A stretch of DNA of 29,081 bases from Mesolinea sp964536465. Its GTDB lineage: Bacteria; Chloroflexota; Anaerolineae; Anaerolineales; Anaerolineaceae. The DNA is taken from the NCBI GenBank assembly GCA_964536465.1, contig CAZHXQ010000015.1, positions 1 through 29,081 of the forward strand, read 5' to 3'. The notes below the pieces were generated by a model that saw nothing but the letters and a program-made list of their open reading frames with translations, was not told where the DNA came from and did no database searches. The position numbers and the translations under genes were made by a program. Positions 7,391 to 14,888 of the stretch are shown piece after piece; positions within the stretch are counted from its first letter, which is position 1, and each line of letters starts with the position of its first letter.

Positions 7391-8143
7391 TTAGTTGGGA
7401 GTTTCCTGCACTTGTTTGTAATTCACGAGCAGCAAATTACCATCGCACTCACCGCTGATGCTCAACTGCACCTTGGCTGAAAGTGGGTTGCCATCAGGGT
7501 CAAATAGCTGGATAAACAAGCTGTTTGAGCGGATTTGCTGGTTCTCGAGGGCGAACCCATAACCGCTTTTGCCATACAAATCGAACTCACCGGATTGGCT
7601 GGTGAAGTCGACAGTGCTGCCGCCATAGGTTCCCGTCAGCCTGACGGTCATACCTTTCAGCGGGGATTCACGCAGATCCCATACCTCGCCGCCAATAAAG
7701 AGGTAATCTTCGCACTTGTATCTATCATAAAGCAGCGTGTGTGGGAAGGCAGCCGGCGTGCCCCGGATCACAAAAGCAGCTGACCAGGGGGTGGAAGTTT
7801 GGCTTGGTGGAATTGTTTTGGTTGGCACAGGCGTGTCCGTCGGGATCAGAACCGCAGCTGCGGTGACGGTAGCGGCTTCGGTCTGGAGCCCCGCAGGGGT
7901 TATGAAGTAATTGGGTGTCGGGTTACCGTCAGTTACTGCCGGCGGAGGTGTGATTTGCGCTTCGAAAGGGGAGGAGATCACACCCGTCAACATTAAAACT
8001 ACCAGGCCGATCACGACAAAAAGAAAAAGAATCGCGCCAGCCCCCGCGCAGCCAGATCTCTTTGGTTCCGGCTCAGTCCGGCGGACCGCCATTGGGCGAC
8101 TCGAAGCCGGCGGGTTGTTTGGCGAACGGCGGCTCTGACTCAT
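7391..8143 (-). CDS. Membrane-anchored protein with Thr/Pro linker and beta-rich C-terminal domain (unknown function)
   Basis: Not a family I can name. The 250 residues split into a basic Ser/Pro/Arg-rich cytoplasmic tail (1-32), one membrane helix (about 34-58, GAGAILFLFVVIGLVVLMLTG), a Thr/Pro/Ala-rich spacer (about 65-125, with repeated PTDTPVPTKTIPP-like text) and a C-terminal domain (about 135-250). That last domain alternates short beta strands with glycine turns (GMTVRLTGTYGG, SQSGEFDLYGKSGYGFAL), as in carboxypeptidase-regulatory or fibronectin-like folds. It would sit outside the membrane. Its ATG overlaps the foldase stop (ATGA, 8140-8143), so it is co-expressed with the foldase and may be an envelope partner or client; that link is inference. 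Confidence 0.7.
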   Translation of the reverse strand: MSQSRRSPNNPPASSRPMAVRRTEPEPKRSGCAGAGAILFLFVVIGLVVLMLTGVISSPFEAQITPPPAVTDGNPTPNYFITPAGLQTEAATVTAAAVLIPTDTPVPTKTIPPSQTSTPWSAAFVIRGTPAAFPHTLLYDRYKCEDYLFIGGEVWDLRESPLKGMTVRLTGTYGGSTVDFTSQSGEFDLYGKSGYGFALENQQIRSNSLFIQLFDPDGNPLSAKVQLSISGECDGNLLLVNYKQVQETPN

Positions 8144-9066
8144 GGCAGATCGAGCACAATCTGGGCTGAAGAACGGGCCTGAGCCAGCCAGTCTTCTAAA
8201 GCCCGGGATTGAAGGGAGACCCTTGCATCGGTGGTCAGTGGCTGTTCGGCCTCGTGCCCCAGTACGAGTAAGATGTGATACCCAATTGCCGATCGGATAA
8301 TTTCCGAATAGCTGCCCGGTTCCAGCGAGAAAGCAGCCTCTTCTACTTCCGGATACAGCAGGTAGCCTCTTGGAAACCAGCCCAGTTCACCGCCCGATTC
8401 CGGGCTGTACTCCCACGCCAGGGTATTAAAATCCGCGCCGGCGTTGAGGCTGTTGAGCGCGCGATCTGCACCCGTCTGGGTGCTGGCGAAAATCTGCTGC
8501 GCGCGGACTTGTTCGACCGCATCAGGCACGCTCTGGGCAATCTGGTCGCGCTGCCAGGCGGCTTCCATCGAGAGCTGCAAAGCCAGACGGAATTCAGAAT
8601 CGTCATAATGATTGCTCTGCATCCAGTTTGTCAGCGCGCCGCCCGATCCCAGTTCACTCACCAGCAGATCGATTCTTTCTTGCAGTTGTTGGTCACTGAC
8701 CTGATAGCCGTTTTGCCTGGCTGCCTGTGCCAGCAGCTGCTGTTCAACCAGGTATTCGAGCACCTTTGTTCTGATTTCGTCTTCTGTGGGCTCAGATGTC
8801 TGCTCTGCCAGACCGTCGCGGTAGCGCAGAATTTCATTTTGATAATAGCTCACAGGGATACTCTCGCCGTTTACTGAAAAGGGAACAGCCATCTCGGTCG
8901 CGGTGGGCAGCAATTCAGGTAGGCTTGTGGAAACCGTTACCGTGGGCAAGTCGGTCGCTGGCGTCAGATCTGCTGGTGGCTCTTGCACAGGATCGCAAGC
9001 CCCAATCAGAACAGAGGCGATCATCACAATAATCACAGGGACCAGGTAGTTGCCGCGCTTTTTCAT
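8140..9066 (-). CDS. Parvulin-type peptidylprolyl isomerase lipoprotein (SurA/PrsA-like foldase)
   Basis: Secreted folding factor: PpiC-type isomerases speed proline cis-trans isomerisation of exported proteins. A signal peptide with a lipobox IGAC (Cys at about residue 24 of the chosen start) predicts a lipid anchor outside the membrane. A Pro/Thr spacer follows, then a SurA-N-like helical region (about 60-190, with SVNGESIPVSYYQNEILRY) and the PpiC domain (about 195-285), with ARQIFAST-like entry, SGGELGWFPRG and GYHILLVLGHE. An ATG at 9129 is in frame, but it lies upstream of the TATAAT at 9078-9073 and would put 21 extra residues before the signal peptide, so 9066 is chosen (308 residues). 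The ATG is 6 bases from the -10 box, so the mRNA is probably leaderless. Confidence 0.87.
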   Translation of the reverse strand: MKKRGNYLVPVIIVMIASVLIGACDPVQEPPADLTPATDLPTVTVSTSLPELLPTATEMAVPFSVNGESIPVSYYQNEILRYRDGLAEQTSEPTEDEIRTKVLEYLVEQQLLAQAARQNGYQVSDQQLQERIDLLVSELGSGGALTNWMQSNHYDDSEFRLALQLSMEAAWQRDQIAQSVPDAVEQVRAQQIFASTQTGADRALNSLNAGADFNTLAWEYSPESGGELGWFPRGYLLYPEVEEAAFSLEPGSYSEIIRSAIGYHILLVLGHEAEQPLTTDARVSLQSRALEDWLAQARSSAQIVLDLP

Positions 9067-9072
9067 GTGCCT

Positions 9073-9078
9073 ATTATA
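9073..9078 (-). promoter_or_regulatory. -10 box, leaderless arrangement, for the foldase gene
   Basis: On the minus strand a perfect TATAAT (9078-9073) is followed after 6 bases (AGGCAC) by the ATG at 9066. There is no space for a leader with a normal ribosome site. Confidence 0.5.
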
Positions 9079-9296
9079 CCCATTCTTCCTTCTGGTAAGC
9101 CTGACAATGAGCCCGAAACCTACCGCCAAAGGTAGCGGGCGGAAACTTAACCGCTAAACTGGCTTCTTGAGCCGAACTTAATAACTCAGATCTTGACCTC
9201 GGCCATCACCCATGCGGGCAGCGCCGGGGGAAAAACCGTTTTTCGAGATGAATTGAAACAGGAGAAGGCTTGCCTTTTTTTACAATCGGGCAAAAA

Positions 9297-9336
9297 TGGT
9301 ATACTTGACAAAACAAAAGCAGTGAGATTAATCTCA
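9297..9336 (+). promoter_or_regulatory. Promoter and palindromic operator of the LysM gene
   Basis: An extended -10 element TGGTATACT lies at 9297-9305. Overlapping its end is TTGACA (9305-9310), which could serve as the -35 of a second promoter with ATTAAT (9327-9332). Centred in this area is a perfect 14-bp palindrome TGAGATTAATCTCA (9323-9336), placed either just downstream of the first start point or over the second -10, a usual site for a repressor. The rest of the 312-bp gap 9067-9378 has short imperfect hairpins and a T-rich run near 9273-9281, but no gene that I can support. Confidence 0.5.
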
Positions 9337-9378
9337 TTATTTACCTTTCTATTTACTATGGATTGAGAGGAAGTTATT

Positions 9379-10116
9379 ATGGCAAAGAAACGATCCGGGA
9401 GTCTGCTGTCTTCCTATAGAAAAAAAAGACGTAACAACAGGTCTGTGCTCATTTTAATCGCCGTCCTGCTGGTAATCGCAGGTTTGGTCGTGCTGGCCTT
9501 GTGGGCTACCGGTGTGATCGGAGAGGGAGCGAGTCTGTTTGCAACCAAGACACCAACCCCCACCATGACGCTGACACCCACGCCAGTGACCCCCACCAAC
9601 ACGGCCACCATTACGGGTACCCCAACTGAGACACCTACGATCACTCCAACAGCCACACTCGATGGACCTTTCGACTATATCGTCCAGGCCGATGACTTCG
9701 TCTGTGCAAGTATCGCTGAGAAATTTAACGTCGAACTTGATCTGCTACTTTATGTGAACGGGCTCGGTCTGGGAGACCCATGTATCATTCGCGAAGGCGA
9801 CATCATCAAGATCCCGGCTCCCTGGCAGCAAATGCCCACCTCAACGCCTGTCCCGACCGATTTAGCTCCCGGAACGATCATCGACTATTACGTGGAATCC
9901 GGCGCGACCTTGGCCTCTGTATCAGTGTTCTACCGATCAACGGTCGCCCAAATCATCGCTGAGACCAACCGCTATCGTTCAGCCCAAGGCATCAGCCCGC
10001 TGCTGAGCGAGACCACCAATCTGATGATTGGCGATTTGCTCAAGGTGCCGGCCAACATTGCCACGCCAATCCCAAGCGCCACCCCTACCCGGACGGTCAC
10101 CCCGACTTCGCCATAA
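9379..10116 (+). CDS. Membrane-anchored LysM-domain protein
   Basis: A 245-residue single-pass protein that probably binds peptidoglycan or another cell-surface glycan through LysM. A basic N-terminus (MAKKRSGSLLSSYRKKRRNN) leads into one membrane helix (about 22-45). A long Thr/Pro tract follows (about 55-92, TPTPTMTLTPTPVTPTNT). LysM 1 lies at about 96-142 (DYIVQADDFVCASIAEKFNV to REGDIIKIP). LysM 2 lies at about 160-222 (DYYVESGATLASVSVFYRST to MIGDLLKVP) and holds an extra loop of about 12 residues before its second helix. A further Pro/Thr tail ends the protein. GAGAGGAAG upstream of the ATG supports the start. It is a single-gene unit with its own operator and a strong terminator. Confidence 0.88.
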   Translation: MAKKRSGSLLSSYRKKRRNNRSVLILIAVLLVIAGLVVLALWATGVIGEGASLFATKTPTPTMTLTPTPVTPTNTATITGTPTETPTITPTATLDGPFDYIVQADDFVCASIAEKFNVELDLLLYVNGLGLGDPCIIREGDIIKIPAPWQQMPTSTPVPTDLAPGTIIDYYVESGATLASVSVFYRSTVAQIIAETNRYRSAQGISPLLSETTNLMIGDLLKVPANIATPIPSATPTRTVTPTSP

Positions 10117-10138
10117 AATATCGGTCAACAACGAAAGC

Positions 10139-10173
10139 AAAGCCCCTCTCTGCTGATCAGAGAGGGGCTTTTT
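10139..10173. terminator. Strong bidirectional terminator between the LysM and DUF1622 genes
   Basis: A perfect 13-bp stem (AAAGCCCCTCTCT, 10139-10151; AGAGAGGGGCTTT, 10159-10171) with a 7-base loop. On the + strand it ends in a run of five Ts (10169-10173). On the - strand it is followed by TTTGCTTT. It lies between convergent genes and can serve both. Confidence 0.9.
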
Positions 10174-10192
10174 AGTTCAGTTTTGCAGCCTG

Positions 10193-10726
10193 TCAGTCAC
10201 AAGTATCGCAGGGTTCCAGGTCATGATATTTTTCGCTGGCCTCAATGGTAGCGAACTCTTCTTCAAGAAAAAAGTTGATCAGAAATCGCAAGAGAACGAT
10301 CACAAACAGGAATATCAGGTCTGACAAAGTCGGTGAGATGGCTACGCGCAGGATGTCTGAGGCAAGCGCAAACTCAAGCGCCAGACTGAGGCGATGACCC
10401 AGCCTCAAACGTAAAACCTGGGAGGACCGAATCCTGCGGGAATAGTTTTTATCAACCAGGCCTCTCAGAAAGTTTATCGTCACTTCGACCACCGAGACAG
10501 CAACCACCAGCATGGCAGCAATCTCTGCGATTAATATCGCATAGCCTACGATTAGTTCCAGCACACCTTCATGGGGGATATCAATCGCCCGATCGTCCAG
10601 AGGGAAAGAGCGGAACATGTACAACAGCACAATGATAGCCACAATCAGGATGAAGGGCAGCAGCCACTGGTTTGACTTAAGAAAGTTGCGTTTTTTTGAT
10701 TTTTCCTGTCGATCGTTTTGGTCCAT
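10193..10726 (-). CDS. DUF1622 family membrane protein
   Basis: A 177-residue membrane protein. A basic tail (MDQNDRQEKSKKRNFLKSN) is followed by a helix at about 20-40, a periplasmic loop (PLDDRAIDIPHEG), a helix at about 55-88, the conserved DUF1622 segment RLRLGHRLSLALEFALASDILRVAISPT (about 106-133), and a last helix (about 137-155, DLIFLFVIVLLRFLINFFLEEE). Family function is unknown. The C-terminus ends with CDTCD, a CxxC pair that might bind metal; I do not know it as a family feature. The gene starts 24 bp after the Gfo/Idh/MocA gene on the same strand and is probably co-transcribed. Only a weak AAGG ribosome site precedes the ATG. Confidence 0.84.
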   Translation of the reverse strand: MDQNDRQEKSKKRNFLKSNQWLLPFILIVAIIVLLYMFRSFPLDDRAIDIPHEGVLELIVGYAILIAEIAAMLVVAVSVVEVTINFLRGLVDKNYSRRIRSSQVLRLRLGHRLSLALEFALASDILRVAISPTLSDLIFLFVIVLLRFLINFFLEEEFATIEASEKYHDLEPCDTCD

Positions 10727-10750
10727 TAGATAACCTTTTTTTGATTTATT

Positions 10751-11779
10751 TTAGAGATAAACGAGTTTACCATCTTCTATCGCCGATTGGAATATCGCGT
10801 CAATAACAACCATATTATTGATCGATTCTGACAGAGGATAAAGTGGAACTTCTTTTTTCATAACCACCTCATAGAAATGTTCAACCAATCGTTGTGAGGT
10901 GTCTTCAGGTCGGTAATTGATTCTCTGGACGTCGTCACCCCGCTCGATGATGGTGGTCACGTTTTTGCCCTTGGCGCTAAAGGGCCACTCCAGGGTCATG
11001 ACCCCCTCCGTGCCCAGAATCCTGACCATGTTTTGAAAAGTGGCGTTAAAGGCGACGTCAAAACTGCCAAAAATCTGGTTGCCAAAATCGAGGCTGACCT
11101 GCATTTGCAAATCCACACCTGAACCGCCTTGGTAACACCGCGCTTGCAGCGCCTCTGGTTCGCGGCCAACTATCAGACGCTGAAGATCAATGCAATAGCA
11201 GCCGAGGTCATAGAGCGCTCCGCCACCCTTGGCAGGCACGAGACGGAAATCATCGGGGTTATTCAACTGGAAGCTAAAGCTGGAGTGCAAAAAACGCAGT
11301 CTGCCCAATTCGTCTTTCTTGATTGACTCTAAAACTTTTTGAATGCGGGAGTGATAGCGATAATTAAAGCTTTCCATCAAAACCAATGACTTGTCCACCG
11401 AAACGCCGACCATTTCCTGTGCTTCGTCTGCGTTCAGCGCCATCGGCTTTTCAACCAAGACATGTTTGCCAGCCTGCAATGCCTTAATTGTCCAGGGTTT
11501 GTGCTCGTCATTTGTCAGGGGAATGTAGACCGCCTGGACGGTGGCATCCAGCAGTAACTCCTCATAAGACCCATAAGCAACCGGAACCTGCAAACCGTCG
11601 GCAAACTGGCGCGCGCGCGTCAGATCACGGCTTGCCACAGCCACGACGCGGTTGTTTCGGGTTGCATTAATAGAAGGGATCATCTGTTTGGCAATGCGCG
11701 CTGTGCCCATGATGCCCCAATTCAACTCCGGCTTCCGGAACAAATTGCCTGAACCTGTCTTTAATGATAAGATATCCAT
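10751..11779 (-). CDS. Gfo/Idh/MocA family NAD(P)-dependent oxidoreductase
   Basis: A 342-residue sugar- or diol-type dehydrogenase. The N-terminal Rossmann domain starts WGIMGTARIAKQMIPSI (about 21-37) and includes the EKP motif (Glu110-Lys-Pro112, VLVEKPMAL), which closes over the nicotinamide. The C-terminal beta-sheet domain carries GGGALYDLGCYCIDL, a variant close to that of dihydrodiol/xylose dehydrogenases, where Tyr takes the place of the His seen in inositol dehydrogenases. The substrate is unknown. The first 18 residues before the Rossmann strand are an unusual lead; GGTGAG 7 bases upstream of the ATG at 11779 supports this start. It is divergent from ygeY and leads the DUF1622 gene. 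Confidence 0.9.
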   Translation of the reverse strand: MDILSLKTGSGNLFRKPELNWGIMGTARIAKQMIPSINATRNNRVVAVASRDLTRARQFADGLQVPVAYGSYEELLLDATVQAVYIPLTNDEHKPWTIKALQAGKHVLVEKPMALNADEAQEMVGVSVDKSLVLMESFNYRYHSRIQKVLESIKKDELGRLRFLHSSFSFQLNNPDDFRLVPAKGGGALYDLGCYCIDLQRLIVGREPEALQARCYQGGSGVDLQMQVSLDFGNQIFGSFDVAFNATFQNMVRILGTEGVMTLEWPFSAKGKNVTTIIERGDDVQRINYRPEDTSQRLVEHFYEVVMKKEVPLYPLSESINNMVVIDAIFQSAIEDGKLVYL

Positions 11780-11835
11780 CTTTACTCACCTTTTCTAATT
11801 TTTGGGCTCTAAACAGTAGTGTATATAACTTTATC

Positions 11836-11858
11836 ATTATACTATCCCGACCGGGATA
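11836..11858. promoter_or_regulatory. Divergent promoters with a 16-bp palindromic operator (gfo/ygeY)
   Basis: On the + strand TATACT (11838-11843) and on the - strand TATAAT (11841-11836) overlap, so ygeY and the oxidoreductase can fire from the same spot. A perfect palindrome TATCCCGACCGGGATA (11843-11858) abuts the + strand -10 and covers its expected start point. A repressor bound here would block ygeY and probably affect the divergent gene. Neither direction has a convincing -35. Confidence 0.55.
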
Positions 11859-11888
11859 AACCGAGGATAGTTGTAAAAGGAGAAAAAT

Positions 11889-13094
11889 ATGACCTCGCAG
11901 GAAATAATCAGCCAGATTCATCGCAAAACCGAAGAAAAACGAGAGGACATCCTCAAATTTATGCGCGAAATCTGCGCCATCCCCAGTTACGAATCATTGA
12001 TCGGTCCCGTAGGTGAACGCATCGCTGAAGAAATGAGGAAGCTGGGCTTCGATGAAGTCCGCTTCGACAAAATGGGCAATATCCTGGGTCGAATCGGCAA
12101 CGGACCGCGCACCATCGTGTTTGACTCTCACATTGATACCGTCGGAATTGGCGATCCGGACGAATGGCAGTGGGACCCTTTTGAAGGCAAAATCGAGGAC
12201 GGCGTCTTCTACGCCAGGGGCGCCTGTGATGAGAAGGGTTCAACACCTGGGATGGTGTATGGTATCTCCTTTGCCCGTGACCTGGGTTTATTGGATGGCT
12301 GGACTGCCTGGTATTTCGGCAACATGGAAGAGTGGTGTGACGGGATCGCGCCCAACACCTTTGTGGAGGTCGATCCGAAAATCAAGCCCGATTTTGTGGT
12401 TATCGGTGAGCCCACAAAAATGGAAGTCTACCGCGGGCACAAAGGACGCATCGAATTGAAGGTGGTGGCCAAAGGCGTTTCCGCCCATGCGGCCAGTAAT
12501 CACCTGGGCATCAACGCTATTTATCTGCTCCTGCCGATAATCGAAGGTATCCGCGACCTCGAACCCGAGCTGGGAGACGACCCCTTTTTAGGGCATGGCA
12601 AAATCACCGTGTCGGATATGACCGTGCAGACCCCCAGCATTAATGCCGTGCCTGACGAGGCTGTCATTTACATCGACCGCCGCATGACTTTCGGCGAATC
12701 CAAGGAAGACGCCATCGCTCAGATTGAAGCCCTCATTCCTGAAGAAAGCAAGGAACGCGTCTACGTGGAAGCACTCTTCTATGACGAACCCTCCTACACC
12801 GGTTTCGTCTTCCCTGTAGATAAATATTTCCCGGCCTGGGCTCTGGATGAGGACCATGATCTCGTGCAGGCGGGCCTACAAGCACGCGAGTTGATTGGTC
12901 TGGAACCAAAACCAGCCAGTAAGTGGTCTTTCAGCACCAACGGCATTTATTGGGCCGGCAAGGCTGGTATCCCCTCGATCGGTTTTGGTCCTGGCGATGA
13001 AGTCACCGCCCATACCGTGCGCGACAGCGTCATTCTGGGAGACGTGGTCAAGGCCACTGAGTTCTACGCCATTCTGCCAAGCCTGATTGCTTAG
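11889..13094 (+). CDS. ygeY: YgeY-family M20 metallohydrolase
   Basis: Zinc-dependent amidohydrolase-type peptidase of the M20 family (relatives: ArgE, DapE), 401 residues. It closely matches the YgeY group by GIGDPDEWQWDPFEG, DEPSYTGFVFPVDKYFPAW and WSFSTNGIYWAGKAGIPSIGFGPG. Likely metal ligands are His81 (FDSHIDT), Asp114 (ACDEKG), Glu147/148 (MEEWCDG; catalytic Glu plus ligand), Glu174 (IGEPTK) and His375 (TAHTVRDS). YgeY is linked to selenium-dependent purine catabolism in enterobacteria, but its reaction is not settled. The ATG has AAGGAG 6 bases upstream. The next gene is a carbamoyltransferase like YgeW, as in the enterobacterial ygeW-ygeX-ygeY cluster, but no ygeX lies here. N-acetylcitrulline or acetylornithine deacetylase is the alternative. 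Confidence 0.88.
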   Translation: MTSQEIISQIHRKTEEKREDILKFMREICAIPSYESLIGPVGERIAEEMRKLGFDEVRFDKMGNILGRIGNGPRTIVFDSHIDTVGIGDPDEWQWDPFEGKIEDGVFYARGACDEKGSTPGMVYGISFARDLGLLDGWTAWYFGNMEEWCDGIAPNTFVEVDPKIKPDFVVIGEPTKMEVYRGHKGRIELKVVAKGVSAHAASNHLGINAIYLLLPIIEGIRDLEPELGDDPFLGHGKITVSDMTVQTPSINAVPDEAVIYIDRRMTFGESKEDAIAQIEALIPEESKERVYVEALFYDEPSYTGFVFPVDKYFPAWALDEDHDLVQAGLQARELIGLEPKPASKWSFSTNGIYWAGKAGIPSIGFGPGDEVTAHTVRDSVILGDVVKATEFYAILPSLIA

Positions 13095-13113
13095 GCCTTT
13101 TATGTATCCTTCA

Positions 13114-13139
13114 AAAGGCTGGCAAATTTGCCAGCCTTT
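13114..13139. terminator. Palindromic terminator after ygeY
   Basis: A perfect 26-base palindrome with arms AAAGGCTGGCAAA and TTTGCCAGCCTTT, followed by ATTAAT. It lies 20 bp after the ygeY stop and before the separate promoter of the carbamoyltransferase gene, so the two genes are probably separate transcripts. Confidence 0.8.
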
Positions 13140-13239
13140 ATTAATGCCTAAGGGTCTAAAAACCTCCTTCAGAATCGCGCCCGGACCTCTCGCCTCGCGG
13201 CCGCTGATGGTTTTGATGGTCAAAGCAGGGCTTGCTGAG

Positions 13240-13245
13240 TATAAT
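13240..13245 (+). promoter_or_regulatory. Promoter (-10 box) of the carbamoyltransferase gene
   Basis: A perfect TATAAT at 13240-13245. No matching -35 is clear at 16-18 bp. A start near 13252 leaves a leader of about 22 nt containing AAGGAGAG before the ATG at 13274. Confidence 0.5.
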
Positions 13246-13273
13246 TACGCAAAGACATCTCAAGGAGAGAAAA

Positions 13274-14254
13274 ATGCAAACCTTTCTGCACGGCCGAGAT
13301 CTGATCGGCGATCTGGATTTTTCTAAAGAAGAAGTTGAAACTGTATTAGATGTAGCCTGGGATTTGAAGCGCAAGCGAGCTCTCAACGAACCGCACGCTT
13401 ACCTGCGTGATAAGGTATTGGCAATGCTGTTTTTCTTCAGCAGCACCCGTACCCGCGGCTCATTCGAAGCCGGCATCGCCCAATTGGGTGGTCATGGCGC
13501 CTTCATTGAAAGTACAACCACGCAAATCTCACATGGGGATACTGCTAAAGAAATCGGGCAAATTTACGGACGCTATTTCGACGGCATTGCTATCCGCCAT
13601 TGTGATTGGAAGGTCGGCAACGACTACCTCAACGAAGTCGCCCGCAACTGCCGTGTGCCCGTCTTGAATATGCAGTGCGACATCTATCACCCCTTCCAGT
13701 GTCTGGCTGATCTGATGACCATCATGGAAAAGAAAGGTCGTGACCTGAAGAAGAAAAAAATCGTTGTCTCCTGGGCTTACGCCGCATCTTATCTCAAACC
13801 CATCTCGGTTCCACAGTCGCTGATTATCCAGATGCCGCGATTTGGCATGGATGTGACCCTGGCATATCCCCAGGAGTTCCCGCTGATGCCAGAAATCGAA
13901 CAGCAGGCTGCTGATGAAGCCAAAAAATGGGGCACATCCTTCCAGATCGTTCACGATATGGACGAGGGCATGAAGGATGCTGACGTGATATACGCCAAGA
14001 GCTGGGGTCCCCTCATGACCACGGAAGACCCCGTTGAAGGCAAAAAGCTGCAGGATTCTTATACAGATTGGATCATGGACCAGCGCAGGCTGGAGCTGGC
14101 AAAACAGGACGCCATCTATATGCATCCCCTTCCGGCTGATCGTGAAATCGAAGTGACAAACCAGGTCATCGACGGACCCAACTCGGTGGTTTACGATGAA
14201 GCCGAGAACCGCCTGCACGCCCAGAAGGCTGTAATGGCGTTGACAATGAGCTGA
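13274..14254 (+). CDS. Knotted carbamoyltransferase (YgeW / N-acetylornithine carbamoyltransferase-like)
   Basis: Aspartate/ornithine carbamoyltransferase family, 326 residues, moving a carbamoyl group from carbamoyl phosphate to an amine. The carbamoyl-phosphate loop is SSTRTR (56-61). The segments QISHGDT (84-90), LNMQCDIYHP (131-140), WAYAASYLKPISVPQS (168-182, a Pro-rich insert diagnostic of the knotted group) and DADVIYAKSWGP follow YgeW. The end DEAENRLHAQKA (309-319) is closer to acetylornithine carbamoyltransferase. The catalytic HCLP motif reads HPLP (284-287), as in aspartate carbamoyltransferase. A start at 13232 adds 14 residues but lies before the -10 box, so the ATG at 13274 with AAGGAG is chosen. 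The acceptor is unknown: it may be a purine-degradation product (with YgeY) or an N-acylated ornithine. Confidence 0.86.
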   Translation: MQTFLHGRDLIGDLDFSKEEVETVLDVAWDLKRKRALNEPHAYLRDKVLAMLFFFSSTRTRGSFEAGIAQLGGHGAFIESTTTQISHGDTAKEIGQIYGRYFDGIAIRHCDWKVGNDYLNEVARNCRVPVLNMQCDIYHPFQCLADLMTIMEKKGRDLKKKKIVVSWAYAASYLKPISVPQSLIIQMPRFGMDVTLAYPQEFPLMPEIEQQAADEAKKWGTSFQIVHDMDEGMKDADVIYAKSWGPLMTTEDPVEGKKLQDSYTDWIMDQRRLELAKQDAIYMHPLPADREIEVTNQVIDGPNSVVYDEAENRLHAQKAVMALTMS

Positions 14255-14277
14255 GAAGGTTTTGCGGCTGATCAATC

Positions 14278-14307
14278 TGAAATGGCAGCGCTTATGCTGC
14301 CATTTCA
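14278..14307. terminator. Stem-loop after the carbamoyltransferase gene
   Basis: A perfect 12-bp stem (TGAAATGGCAGC, 14278-14289; GCTGCCATTTCA, 14296-14307) with a 6-base loop. No T tract follows on the + strand, so it may end transcription weakly or protect the mRNA 3' end. Confidence 0.6.
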
Positions 14308-14372
14308 GGTCTGCTGGACCGCCCTCTCATACACAACACCTTCAGTTCACACAAACATCCATCAAGTGAGGA

Positions 14373-14825
14373 GTGCCGGCTATAAATAAAAAATTATTGT
14401 TCTTCGCCAATTTGTCATTAGGGCTCACTCTTGCCGTTCAAGCACTTTTACATCCCGCGCTTGACCCGCAGTCCAGAACCATTTACCTGGTGGTTGTGGT
14501 GGTCTACCTTAACTGGACGGTTTTTACCTGGTTGGCGTATACCGTCGCCATGAAGGAAAACCGTTTTGCCCAGGCTTCAAAATCTCCTCAAAACCTTACT
14601 GGTGACCGTGCCGGTCAGCATGCTAAATCACTGCTGGACGTGACCACCATGGCATACCAGCTGGTAATCCTGTTGGTCTTGGTCTATCTTAATGTGTTGA
14701 TCCCCATGGGAGTAAGCGACCCTCCTTTTATAGTGTGGTCGATCGTGCTCACAATTGTTTTACCGCTGATCATCGCTTTTCTGTACAACATGAAATTAAA
14801 TCGGCAGGCAGATCCCAAGGCGTAG
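14373..14825 (+). CDS. Small four-helix membrane protein (unknown function)
   Basis: Not a family I can name. The 150 residues predict four membrane helices (about 8-27, 35-59, 92-112 and 118-142) with a polar cytoplasmic loop between the second and third (MKENRFAQASKSPQNLTGDRAGQHAKS). The GTG start at 14373 is the first possible codon of the open frame. The nearest GAGG is only 1-2 bases away, so an internal TTG at 14397, or another start, is possible. It lies in the same direction as the carbamoyltransferase but behind a stem-loop, and no promoter stands out. Confidence 0.6.
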   Translation: MPAINKKLLFFANLSLGLTLAVQALLHPALDPQSRTIYLVVVVVYLNWTVFTWLAYTVAMKENRFAQASKSPQNLTGDRAGQHAKSLLDVTTMAYQLVILLVLVYLNVLIPMGVSDPPFIVWSIVLTIVLPLIIAFLYNMKLNRQADPKA

Positions 14826-14888
14826 CCCCAAACCTCTGCTGGTCTCCTGAAGTTTTCTGTCAAAAGATCCTGGCATGCGTTAAATTAA

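Noticed and set aside
9265..9281. Terminator-like AAGGCTTGCCTT followed by Ts
   Set aside because: The stem is only 4-5 bp with a 2-4 base loop, and no gene on the + strand ends upstream.
13529..14275. 248-codon frame antisense to the carbamoyltransferase
   Set aside because: Shadow frame; the sense protein has all family motifs.
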